NCBI GenBank assembly: GCA_018815245.1
Contig: JAHIXK010000008.1
Span: forward strand, 62,001-126,000
DNA: 64,000 nucleotides
DNA from: Gammaproteobacteria bacterium
GTDB taxonomy: Bacteria > Pseudomonadota > Gammaproteobacteria > Burkholderiales > Burkholderiaceae_B
Direction of reading: 5' to 3'
This document shows, in pieces, positions 54,756-63,011 of the stretch. The notes under the pieces are model-generated. The model was given only the letters and a program-made list of their open reading frames with translations. It did no database searches and was not told the DNA's origin. Position 1 is the first letter of the stretch, and each line of letters begins with the position of its first letter. Position numbers and translations under genes: made by a program.

Positions 54756-57700
54756 TCAGCGTCGCGAGAAAACAGTTGATTTGTTTTTAAACGAGCCCAG
54801 ATTTCGAACCTGGAGGTGAGCCAGCAGGTCGTTTTGCCAGTCAAGGCGACCATCTGAAATCAATTTAACCCAATCCTTGAGTGTGAAAGTCGGGTTGTTG
54901 GTTGATTGTGCGTTTGCGGCCAACCAGTCAGCGCTTGCGCTGTTCGTCGCCTTGAGATCTCTGATTGTCCCGTTGTGTTCAAAGTCCGCTGTAAAAGAAA
55001 GCCCGCCAAAAATTATTTTCCCGCTCCCACGTGGACGATAAAAGTTATCCTGTTTTTCGATTTTTCCGGAATACTCCACGCCCGAAGGGAATTGAATATT
55101 CACCATGCGGTACTCCCTGTTCACTACAAGCCAGCTTGCGCTGGTGCCCAGGGAATCCCTGTACAGCTCTTGGTAATTGCTTTGCTTGTCGAAGTCCAGA
55201 GGGCGTACCACCAAGAAATCATTGCCACCATCCCCGGGGTTAAACACGATGTCCAGGTGTTTTGGTTTTTGATCAAGTGCGTAGTCCAGGCCCACGAGGT
55301 AACGCGTTTGGTTCGGGCTGTCGTAGGTAAGTTCGGGGCTTTGTGTAATTTGCCGGAAAGACAGGCCTTCTCCACAAAAATAGACCCGGTCTACTCTTGC
55401 GCAGGGTTTTTGACTTTCCTTTGTCAACAAATACTCGCGAACAATCCCGTGTGGGGTTAACACCTCATTGGCGGACAGCGGAACGCATGCCAAATGTTCT
55501 TCCTGCTGGTCTATCCCCACAGGCCTGTAATCCAGCAAGCTTCTGGGGCGCACATAAAATGCACCTGCCCATGCCGAAGAATGGTCTCTCCCCGGCTCGG
55601 TTGTTTCGCTAAGAATGCCGATTGCACGGCCCGTGGAGGTCAAGTAGCCTGAAAAAACAAGGTTACGGTACGTATATTGGTTAACAAACCCTTCAAAGCC
55701 CGGTATTGGCCAACGGTCGGGGTCGTGCCAGACGACGGGTGAGAACGGATAACTGCCGTTTAAACGATGACCCAGAAGGTCTGCCATGACGGGCAAAAGG
55801 GAAACAGGAATGTTGGATGAACGTTTCTCGTCATTGAAAACAATGGCCGGGGTTTTTTGTTTTTCCAGGTACAAACTACCGTCGGGAAACAATCCTTTTG
55901 GTGTGAGGTGTCCTGCCCATTTGAATTTGATGAGCCCAGATCCCCTGATTTCTCCCATTCCCTGAAGGGTTTGCGTTTCCTCATTCCATGGCAGTGTTGT
56001 TGAAAAGTCGATGATTCCAAATGGAGGGCAGTTGATTTGCTGGAGTGATTCGACTTTACTCATGACCGGTGCGACCCCCCATGGATTGTTTAATCCAGTT
56101 TGCAGTTTCGCCGGATCGCTTACCTGAAAATAGGGGAACTTCATCTCGGTGTGGCGATGCTGTTCCACAACGCTCACTGTGCATGAAACGGGTTTGCCAT
56201 CCTTTATTTCGTGCTCAATCCGCAATTCGTGATTCAACGCTTGGTCGACAATTACGCCTTGTTTCATTGCCAAAAGTGCGTCAATCAAACCGTTGGCTTT
56301 TAGCACTTGCTTGCCACTGAAAATACCTTTTGCTGTCCAGGATTGTTCTTCAAGAGCCAGCCCGGTAAATTTGCTAAGACACAGGGAGCGCCCCGTGTTC
56401 AGAAAATTTGTAAACCCAGCGGGCAAGGGTTCCCTGCTGATGCGGGTCAACGCACCATCAAGGCTGAAGTTTCCGGGAGTGCTCGACTGACCGGTGAAAA
56501 ACGAGCCGTCATGCCAATGCACCTGAAAAACGTTCGGACCATGTCGGGGCTGTTGCGTTACTGCGCCGCGACCATGCTCTGTGATCCAGTATTTGCTTGT
56601 CCCGATGTTCGCAGTGACTGAACCTTGTTCCCGTGAAACGGCCAACACCATGCCTGACAGGGCAATGTCAATTCCGTCGGATTTCACGGTAAGAATATTG
56701 CGCAGTATTGGGGGCGTTTTTTGACCATCAAGTGCAGTGAGATAGCGCATGAGGTGTTGATGGAACTCCTGATAAAGCCGTTGGGTTTGCATCGGTTTGC
56801 CGCTTGCCAGGGCTGTGCTTATGCCTTTGGGTGCCATGGCCGAAATTGCTGCTGACTGGCGGGTCAAGATGTGCATAAATTCCACGGTGAGATTTTCCGA
56901 TGGATTTGCAGCAGTTTGCGGTGCCCTGTTTGCCGGCGCGTTACCCAGCGCATGAGCAAGTGTGTGCCAGTTCGCCAGGCTGATACGCAATTTACCCAAC
57001 CCCGGAAATGCGGGTTTCAACCCATCGGCACCCTGGGTTTTAATGATTTGCAGAATGGCTTGCATCACGGGCTTCATCAGTTTTTCGGGCGGGGCGTTGT
57101 GATGTGTTTCGGGTATTCTCTCGATCCAGAATTTCAAGCTGGCCAGGTCATCGCCGTTTAACCAGCCCAGCATGTTGTTTGCACGGCTGCTTACAATCGG
57201 GTCGGCGCTTTGCACAAGCGATTTTAAGCAATCGGAAAATACGGTTTGTAGTTCATGCTCGGGCACATCTTGAATCTGATCCCAATGGTCAAGCATGTTA
57301 AACAGCAATTCGCCCTGCACCAGCGATGCGCCCAAGGCTTTGCTGATCAATGGCCTTAATGGTTCGATGAGTTCTTCGTTGGACATCAAAAGTTCTTTGA
57401 CGGCGGTTTTGAAGTTCAGGCCGACCTGACAGGCATTTGTTAGTTGATCCAGAACAATCGCTTGCGTGTCGGGCTGGTGAAGGGCGGTGCGCAATTGTTT
57501 CAGCGTATTGAATTTGCACCAGGCCAACACGTCGTTTCGCAGAACTTCCTGGTTGCCTTCTCCCGCAGCGCTGATGATGGGTTCCCAAAGTATTGTTTTT
57601 TCCTCTCCGTTTAGCGTGCTTCGCGGATATTCGTTCATCAGCACGCGCATGTAGATGTTGCAGATGTTTGTGTGGGTGGCCTGTTCAAAGAAGTGATCAA

Positions 57701-58406
57701 CGAGAGCGGGTTGTAGCAGGGTGGCGTTGGGTGATTTGCTCAATCGATAGCTCAGGCGACCCAGTCCTTCATCGATGTCTGGGTTGAACCACAGCAGATG
57801 GTTTTTTTGAAGGCATTCGACCAGATGGGGGTGCCATGAACCAACGTTGAATGCTTTGCGTTGAGTCCAATCAAATTGAATCGCCGGGGATGCATGTATG
57901 GCATCGTGTGCGATGCCCCGGTAGTTGGTGAAGTTGAGGTCAAGGGTGCTGGCATGTTGTCGAGGGTATCCCACGTTGAAGATCAGCCTGACCCATGCGT
58001 CGCTCAAATGATGTTTAACCTTGGAAAACCATACTTTTTCCTTGATGTCCTGGCTGTTTCTGATCGCGCGATTGCTACGTGAGTTCAGAAATTCAAGGAG
58101 GCTGCGGGCAAGGTCGCTTTTATCAATCGAATTGCTGCAAGAAAGCTGCAGATCAATGTCGGCTGGTGGTTTGTCGCTTCTCCAGTGTTTTACCGTGGAT
58201 CCTTTCAATATGGCCTTGTTCAAATCAATGTGTTTGAGTATTTCCACCAGGGAAAATTGGGCATATTGATTGGGATTTCGGCTGTAAACGGTCAATGGTC
58301 GATTGAGGAAAGCCGAGAAGTTTTTGAACGAAGTTTCGGAGCGGTAGGATGACTCAAAGGATTCGGTTTGTTGCCCTTTTTGGGCAATCCGGGATGAAAC
58401 GGGCAT
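54756..58406 (-). CDS. Large orphan protein: nucleotidyltransferase-like head and MORN-like C-terminal repeats
   Basis: 1216 residues, no signal peptide or membrane segment. The head has a pol-beta/CCA-type nucleotidyltransferase pattern: G69-S70, then D83-x-D85 (PADIDLQL), and a later acidic strand around D156 (STLDLNF). LGRLSYRLSKSPN resembles the helical part after such domains. The middle (about 230-560) is helical and unassigned. The C-terminal half has many short glycine/aromatic repeats of MORN style (GMGEIRGSGLIKFKWAG; GVEYSGKIEK...GSGKIIFGG). The gene stands alone on its strand between convergent cbiX and cobA, with a composition somewhat AT-richer than the cys genes. I do not recognise a family. 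An effector-like role is only a guess. Confidence 0.8.
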   Translation of the reverse strand: MPVSSRIAQKGQQTESFESSYRSETSFKNFSAFLNRPLTVYSRNPNQYAQFSLVEILKHIDLNKAILKGSTVKHWRSDKPPADIDLQLSCSNSIDKSDLARSLLEFLNSRSNRAIRNSQDIKEKVWFSKVKHHLSDAWVRLIFNVGYPRQHASTLDLNFTNYRGIAHDAIHASPAIQFDWTQRKAFNVGSWHPHLVECLQKNHLLWFNPDIDEGLGRLSYRLSKSPNATLLQPALVDHFFEQATHTNICNIYMRVLMNEYPRSTLNGEEKTILWEPIISAAGEGNQEVLRNDVLAWCKFNTLKQLRTALHQPDTQAIVLDQLTNACQVGLNFKTAVKELLMSNEELIEPLRPLISKALGASLVQGELLFNMLDHWDQIQDVPEHELQTVFSDCLKSLVQSADPIVSSRANNMLGWLNGDDLASLKFWIERIPETHHNAPPEKLMKPVMQAILQIIKTQGADGLKPAFPGLGKLRISLANWHTLAHALGNAPANRAPQTAANPSENLTVEFMHILTRQSAAISAMAPKGISTALASGKPMQTQRLYQEFHQHLMRYLTALDGQKTPPILRNILTVKSDGIDIALSGMVLAVSREQGSVTANIGTSKYWITEHGRGAVTQQPRHGPNVFQVHWHDGSFFTGQSSTPGNFSLDGALTRISREPLPAGFTNFLNTGRSLCLSKFTGLALEEQSWTAKGIFSGKQVLKANGLIDALLAMKQGVIVDQALNHELRIEHEIKDGKPVSCTVSVVEQHRHTEMKFPYFQVSDPAKLQTGLNNPWGVAPVMSKVESLQQINCPPFGIIDFSTTLPWNEETQTLQGMGEIRGSGLIKFKWAGHLTPKGLFPDGSLYLEKQKTPAIVFNDEKRSSNIPVSLLPVMADLLGHRLNGSYPFSPVVWHDPDRWPIPGFEGFVNQYTYRNLVFSGYLTSTGRAIGILSETTEPGRDHSSAWAGAFYVRPRSLLDYRPVGIDQQEEHLACVPLSANEVLTPHGIVREYLLTKESQKPCARVDRVYFCGEGLSFRQITQSPELTYDSPNQTRYLVGLDYALDQKPKHLDIVFNPGDGGNDFLVVRPLDFDKQSNYQELYRDSLGTSASWLVVNREYRMVNIQFPSGVEYSGKIEKQDNFYRPRGSGKIIFGGLSFTADFEHNGTIRDLKATNSASADWLAANAQSTNNPTFTLKDWVKLISDGRLDWQNDLLAHLQVRNLGSFKNKSTVFSRR

Positions 58407-58496
58407 TGTGAACTCGGTGAAACTGGGTGGATGTCAAGGTGGGGCTGTGCGCTTGGGCACGGTTTCCACATTGAGTAGTTTCCCGGGTATTTAAGT

Positions 58497-59273
58497 TCAG
58501 GCCGCGTGGACCGATTGGTGCAAATGAATTTGATTTGCTGCTTGGTGCTGCAGTTCCGCACAGGCTTTGCTTAGCGCTTTGCCAATCAGGATAAGGCAGG
58601 GGCCATCGGTCAGTTGTTCTGCAGAAAACGAAGGCAGTTTGCCCAGGTTCAACGGCGTGAATTTTTCGCTGGGCAAGGAAACGCTTTCACACAAAATAAC
58701 GGGTGTGCCGGGGTTGCGGCCTTTTTCAAGCAAGGCAGCGGCCCAAGGGCCGGCTTGGCGCAGGCCCATGTACACGGCCACGGTGTCGTTCTCCGTGCCG
58801 GTGAACAGTTCTGTGCTGGGTACTTCATCGGCACCCACGGAAGGGGTGGTCAGTGTCAGGCTGCGGGCAACGCCACGCAAGGTGAGCGAGGCTTGCAGGC
58901 TGCTTGCCGCTGCCAGTGCAGCGGTAACGCCGGGCACCACTTCAACACTGTGGCCGGCAGTTTTCAGGGCAGTAATTTCTTCATCGGCACGGCCAAACAC
59001 CATGGGGTCGCCGCCCTTTAGGCGTACTACCAATTTGAATTGTTCTGCAGCCTCAACAAGCTGTTTGTTGATGAAGTGTTGGGCAGTGGACTTCTTGCCG
59101 CAGCGTTTTCCAACAGCAACAAGTTTTGCATTGGGGTGGGCTTCTGAAAGAAGAGAGGGACTGACCAGCGCATCGTAAAACACGCAGTCTGCCTGCATCA
59201 ACAGCTTCAGGCCACGAACGGTGATTAAATCCTCCGCTCCAGGTCCTGCTCCAATCAATACAACGCGTCCCAT
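58497..59273 (-). CDS. cobA: Uroporphyrinogen-III C-methyltransferase
   Basis: 258 residues. Transfers two methyl groups from SAM to uroporphyrinogen III, giving precorrin-2 for siroheme. Family motifs: VVLIGAGPGAEDLITVRGL at the N-terminus, LVVRLKGGDPMVFGRADEE and VVPGVTAALAAAS. Single-domain form, not the CysG fusion, so precorrin-2 dehydrogenase must be encoded elsewhere; the chelatase may be CbiX in this window. Last gene of the cys operon, 55 bases after cysN. Confidence 0.95.
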   Translation of the reverse strand: MGRVVLIGAGPGAEDLITVRGLKLLMQADCVFYDALVSPSLLSEAHPNAKLVAVGKRCGKKSTAQHFINKQLVEAAEQFKLVVRLKGGDPMVFGRADEEITALKTAGHSVEVVPGVTAALAAASSLQASLTLRGVARSLTLTTPSVGADEVPSTELFTGTENDTVAVYMGLRQAGPWAAALLEKGRNPGTPVILCESVSLPSEKFTPLNLGKLPSFSAEQLTDGPCLILIGKALSKACAELQHQAANQIHLHQSVHAA

Positions 59274-59328
59274 CTCAAAAGTCCCTATTTAAGAACAAGC
59301 AACCAACAACCGGGTGAAGGGTCGTAGC

Positions 59329-60705
59329 TTAGTTCTTTGCAACGATCATGCCAGCTGCCACGGTTTGGTTGGTGGCGCTGTCAATCAGGATAAAACTGCC
59401 TGTTGCACGGCATTCTGTGTACAAATCCGCCACGATGGGCTGGGCCAGCACCAATTCGATCTGCGCGATGTCGTTCATTTGCACCGTTTTGGTGCTTTCG
59501 CCATGCAGCAGGGTGTGAATGTCGAGTACCAAATTCACCGCTTTGATCTTCGCTTGTGTTTGGCGGGTGGTTTGCTTGATCCAGTACTTGCGTGCAGGGT
59601 TCAATGGTTCATTGTCCAGCCAGCAAATGTCTGCCGTCAATGCTTTCACGGGGGTGTGGTTCACCGTGTCGCCAACGCTTACAATTTGGTCGCCACGGGA
59701 GACGTCTACATCGCGGTCCAGCACCAGTGTGACGCACTGGCCCAGGTGGGCCTCGGGCAAATCGTCGTTCAAAAACACAATACGCTGCACTACCGCGCTT
59801 TGGCCAGAAGGATGCACAACAACTGTGTCACCAACCTTCACGCTGCCACCCTCCACACGGCCCATGTAGCCGCGGAAGTCGTCGGCTTTGTGACCATCGT
59901 GGCGCGCCACCAATTGCACCGGGAAGCGGAAACCCACTTTGTGAGCAGCTTCTGCGCGGTCGGCGCGGCTGGGAATGTTTTCAAGAATGGGCAGCAATGG
60001 CTGGCCGGTGTACCAGGGTGTTTTCGGGCTGGCGGTCACCACGTTGTCGCCGGTAAGGGCTGAAATTGGAAGCACCAAGGCTTCTTGAACGCCCACGGTG
60101 ACAGCCAGTTCACGCACGGCTTTTTCAGTGGCAATGAATTTGGCCTGGTCGAAATCAACCAGGTCCATTTTGTTCACTGCAAACAAAATGGCTGGAATGC
60201 CCAGCTTGCCGGCAATGGCGCTGTGGCGTTTGGTTTGGGCCAGCAGGCTGGCTTTCAGGCCGTATGCACCTTGCTCAAATGTAACGCGGGTCACGTCGAC
60301 CAGCACAATGGCTACGTCGGCTGTGGACGCACCAGTCACCATGTTGCGGGTGTACTGTTCATGGCCCGGCGTGTCGGCCACAATGAATTTGCGCGCTGGC
60401 GTGGCGAAGTAGCGGTAGGCCACGTCGATGGTAATGCCTTGCTCGCGTTCGGCTTCAAGGCCGTCGGTCAACAGTGAAAAGTCGATGGCATCGCCTGCGG
60501 TGCGCTTGTTTTTTGCCTTGGAAATGGCGGCCAACTGGTCGGCAAAAATACCTTTGCTGTCGAATAGCAGGCGACCGATCAGTGTGGACTTTCCGTCGTC
60601 AACAGAACCAGCGGTGATGAAGCGCAGCACGCCGTGGTCTTGGGTACTCAGTTTCAGGGCTTCGTTAATTGCGTTCATGGTGTTCGTCTCGGTGTTGGTG
60701 TGCAT
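59329..60705 (-). CDS. cysN: Sulfate adenylyltransferase subunit 1 (GTPase)
   Basis: 458 residues. EF-Tu-like GTPase that drives APS formation with CysD: P-loop GSVDDGKSTLIGRLL, DTPGHEQYTRNM and NKMD (FAVNKMDLVD). No fused CysC kinase domain. The start at 60705 is three bases from the cysD stop; ATG 60678 (MNAINEALKL) is an alternative. Acts in the cytoplasm in the APS-reductase route. Confidence 0.96.
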   Translation of the reverse strand: MHTNTETNTMNAINEALKLSTQDHGVLRFITAGSVDDGKSTLIGRLLFDSKGIFADQLAAISKAKNKRTAGDAIDFSLLTDGLEAEREQGITIDVAYRYFATPARKFIVADTPGHEQYTRNMVTGASTADVAIVLVDVTRVTFEQGAYGLKASLLAQTKRHSAIAGKLGIPAILFAVNKMDLVDFDQAKFIATEKAVRELAVTVGVQEALVLPISALTGDNVVTASPKTPWYTGQPLLPILENIPSRADRAEAAHKVGFRFPVQLVARHDGHKADDFRGYMGRVEGGSVKVGDTVVVHPSGQSAVVQRIVFLNDDLPEAHLGQCVTLVLDRDVDVSRGDQIVSVGDTVNHTPVKALTADICWLDNEPLNPARKYWIKQTTRQTQAKIKAVNLVLDIHTLLHGESTKTVQMNDIAQIELVLAQPIVADLYTECRATGSFILIDSATNQTVAAGMIVAKN

Positions 60706-60708
60706 GGA

Positions 60709-61632
60709 TCAGAAATAACCTTCTTTCTTGCGGCGCTCCATGGAGGCCTCGGAAGTTTGATCGTCCATGCGGGTTGCGCCGCGTTCGGTAATATCAGTTA
60801 CCGCGGTTTCAGCAATAATTTCAATCGGGTTCGCTGCCGTGCTGGCCACAGGGCAGGTGCAGGTAATGTCGCCCACCGTGCGAAAACGCACAGTGCGGGT
60901 GGTTACGGTTTCACCGGCTTTGGGTTGGGTCATTTCTGTAACTGGTACCAACAGGCCATTGCGTTCAATAATTTCGCGTTCATGGGCGTAGTAAATGTTG
61001 GGCAGTTCCAGCTTCTCACGCTCAATGTATTGCCACACATCCAGTTCAGTCCAGTTGGAAATGGGGAACACGCGCATGTGTTCGCCGGGGTGTACGCGGG
61101 TGTTGTACAGGTCCCAAAGTTCGGGGCGCTGGCTTTTTGGGTCCCATTGGCCAAAGCCGTCGCGGAAACTGAAAATGCGTTCTTTCGCGCGCGCTTTTTC
61201 TTCATCGCGGCGGGCGCCGCCCATCAGCGCATCAAAGCCGAATTCTTCTTGTGTTTCCAGCAAGGTCACGCTCTGGAACGCGTTGCGTGAGGCTTCGGGG
61301 TGGGGCAGGCGAATGGTGCCTTTTTTGATTGAGCCTTCCAGTGAACGCACAATCAATTCCTCGCCCAGTTGCTTGGCTTTCCAGTCACGAAACTCGATCA
61401 CTTCCGGGAAGTTGTGCTCGGTGTCGATGTGCACCAAAGGAAATGGAAACTTGCCAGGGCGAAATGCTTTTTCAGCCAGGCGCAGCATGACGATGGAATC
61501 TTTGCCGCCCGAGAACAGCATGGCGGGGCGTGCGCATTCGGCCGCCACTTCGCGCATGATGTAGATGGCTTCTGCTTCCAGCCAATCCAGGTGGGACATG
61601 GTGTGTATTGGTGTGCTCACTTGCGTGCTCAT
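60709..61632 (-). CDS. cysD: Sulfate adenylyltransferase subunit 2
   Basis: 307 residues. PP-loop ATP sulfurylase: AMLFSGGKDSIVMLRLAEKA, and the C-terminal signature RRKKEGYF. Makes adenosine-5'-phosphosulfate from ATP and sulfate together with CysN. Lies 39 bases after cysH in the same operon. Confidence 0.97.
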   Translation of the reverse strand: MSTQVSTPIHTMSHLDWLEAEAIYIMREVAAECARPAMLFSGGKDSIVMLRLAEKAFRPGKFPFPLVHIDTEHNFPEVIEFRDWKAKQLGEELIVRSLEGSIKKGTIRLPHPEASRNAFQSVTLLETQEEFGFDALMGGARRDEEKARAKERIFSFRDGFGQWDPKSQRPELWDLYNTRVHPGEHMRVFPISNWTELDVWQYIEREKLELPNIYYAHEREIIERNGLLVPVTEMTQPKAGETVTTRTVRFRTVGDITCTCPVASTAANPIEIIAETAVTDITERGATRMDDQTSEASMERRKKEGYF

Positions 61633-61671
61633 GATTTCTCTCGTTGTATTGGTTCAGCTTGTTTCTTTAAT

Positions 61672-62478
61672 TTATTTTTTCAAATTGGCGTTGTGCAAAC
61701 CGCATTCCTTGCTGGTGGGGTCTTCCCACCACCAGCGGCCTGCGCGAATGTCTTCACCAATGGTGATTGCGCGGGTGCAGGGCTCACAGCCAATCGAAGG
61801 AAAACCTTCGAAGTGCAGCTTGTTCACGGGTACATCAAACTGGCGAACATAGGTCCACACATCGGCCTCGCTCCAGTTGGCCAGCGGGTTGAATTTTTCA
61901 ATGCCGCGGTCAACGTCGAATTCCCGCACGGGTAGTTCTGCGCGCGTTGCAGCTTGCGCCTGGCGTTGCCCGGTTACCCATGCTTTTGCACCTTTCAGTG
62001 CACGGGCCAAGGGTTCCACCTTGCGAATACCGCAGCATTCTTTGCGCAGGGCCGTGCTTTCATAAAAAGCATCGCGGCCCTTGGTGTTCACATAAGTTTC
62101 AACAGCCTCAGCCTGTGGTTCAAACCACTGTACGGTTTGACCATATTTGGTTTGCAAGGCAGGGGCTACATCCAGGGTTTGCTGGTGCAGGCGGCCTGTG
62201 TTCAGGCTGAACACGCGAATGTTCAGTTTCAGGCGCGCAATGACATCAAACAGCACATTGTCTTCGGCCGCCAAACTGCTGGCCAGTGCGATTGAATCGA
62301 ATTCAGCAGCAGCTCCAGTCAGCAAGGTTTCCAGTGCCTGCACTTTGGCCGCAATGTCGGTGGCAGGCTGGTGCGGGCCACGAAACACGGCGATGGCTTG
62401 TTCTTGTACTGCACTGTTTTCCGGTGCTGTTTCTACGCTGTGGAAGCGGGACTGTGCTGAAGTATTCACTGCGCTCAT
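61672..62478 (-). CDS. cysH: APS/PAPS reductase, iron-sulfur (APS-reductase) type
   Basis: 268 residues. PP-loop reductase fold with the catalytic C-terminal Cys motif ECGLHNANLKK. The paired cysteines ECCGIRKVEPL and GCEPCTRAI form the CC...CxxC [4Fe-4S] signature of APS reductases, so APS rather than PAPS is the likely substrate; no cysC is seen here. Start overlaps the DUF934 stop (ATGA). Confidence 0.93.
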   Translation of the reverse strand: MSAVNTSAQSRFHSVETAPENSAVQEQAIAVFRGPHQPATDIAAKVQALETLLTGAAAEFDSIALASSLAAEDNVLFDVIARLKLNIRVFSLNTGRLHQQTLDVAPALQTKYGQTVQWFEPQAEAVETYVNTKGRDAFYESTALRKECCGIRKVEPLARALKGAKAWVTGQRQAQAATRAELPVREFDVDRGIEKFNPLANWSEADVWTYVRQFDVPVNKLHFEGFPSIGCEPCTRAITIGEDIRAGRWWWEDPTSKECGLHNANLKK

Positions 62479-63011
62479 GTTCCTGCTGCGGTCCTGCGGT
62501 TGAACACTGGCAGGGAACCATCGGCACTGGTTTGGTAAGGAATGGTGAAGTCAGAAAATGCATTCAATGCGTCATCCAGTGACTTGCCTTCCTTGATGTC
62601 AAACTGCGTGAAACCGCAGCGGGCCAACAGGAAAAACTGGTCGCGCCACACATCGCCAAAGGCCCGAATTTCGCCGGTGAAGCCATAGCGTGTGCGCAGC
62701 AATACCGCGCCTGAATACCCCTGGCCATACTTGAACACGGGGAAGTTGAATGCAATCAGCTTCAGCACATTCACATCGCCCTGCAGTTGCTCGGGGTTGT
62801 CTTCCGGGTTCAGGTAAACACCCAAATCGCCAGTTTGCGCACGTGCTGAAAGTTCAGCTTTGTTGGCTTCCCAAACAGACAGGTGCACCAGCACTTTGCC
62901 TTCAATGGGCACTGCCACGGGTGCCTCTGCTGAGCCCACTTCCACAATGAAGAATTCATCCGCAACAATGACCGCGTCGCCGTTCAATGGCTTGGAAATG
63001 ATTTGGTTCAT
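62475..63011 (-). CDS. DUF934 protein of the sulfate-assimilation operon
   Basis: 178 residues of DUF934, a family found next to cysI in betaproteobacteria and thought to assist sulfite reduction. Visible pieces: GDLGVYLNPEDNPEQL, YGFTGEIRAFGDVWRDQFFL and FDIKEGKSLDDALNAF. No cofactor motif. Starts directly after the cysI stop and overlaps cysH, which suggests tight co-expression. Its activity is unproven as far as I know. Confidence 0.87.
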   Translation of the reverse strand: MNQIISKPLNGDAVIVADEFFIVEVGSAEAPVAVPIEGKVLVHLSVWEANKAELSARAQTGDLGVYLNPEDNPEQLQGDVNVLKLIAFNFPVFKYGQGYSGAVLLRTRYGFTGEIRAFGDVWRDQFFLLARCGFTQFDIKEGKSLDDALNAFSDFTIPYQTSADGSLPVFNRRTAAGT

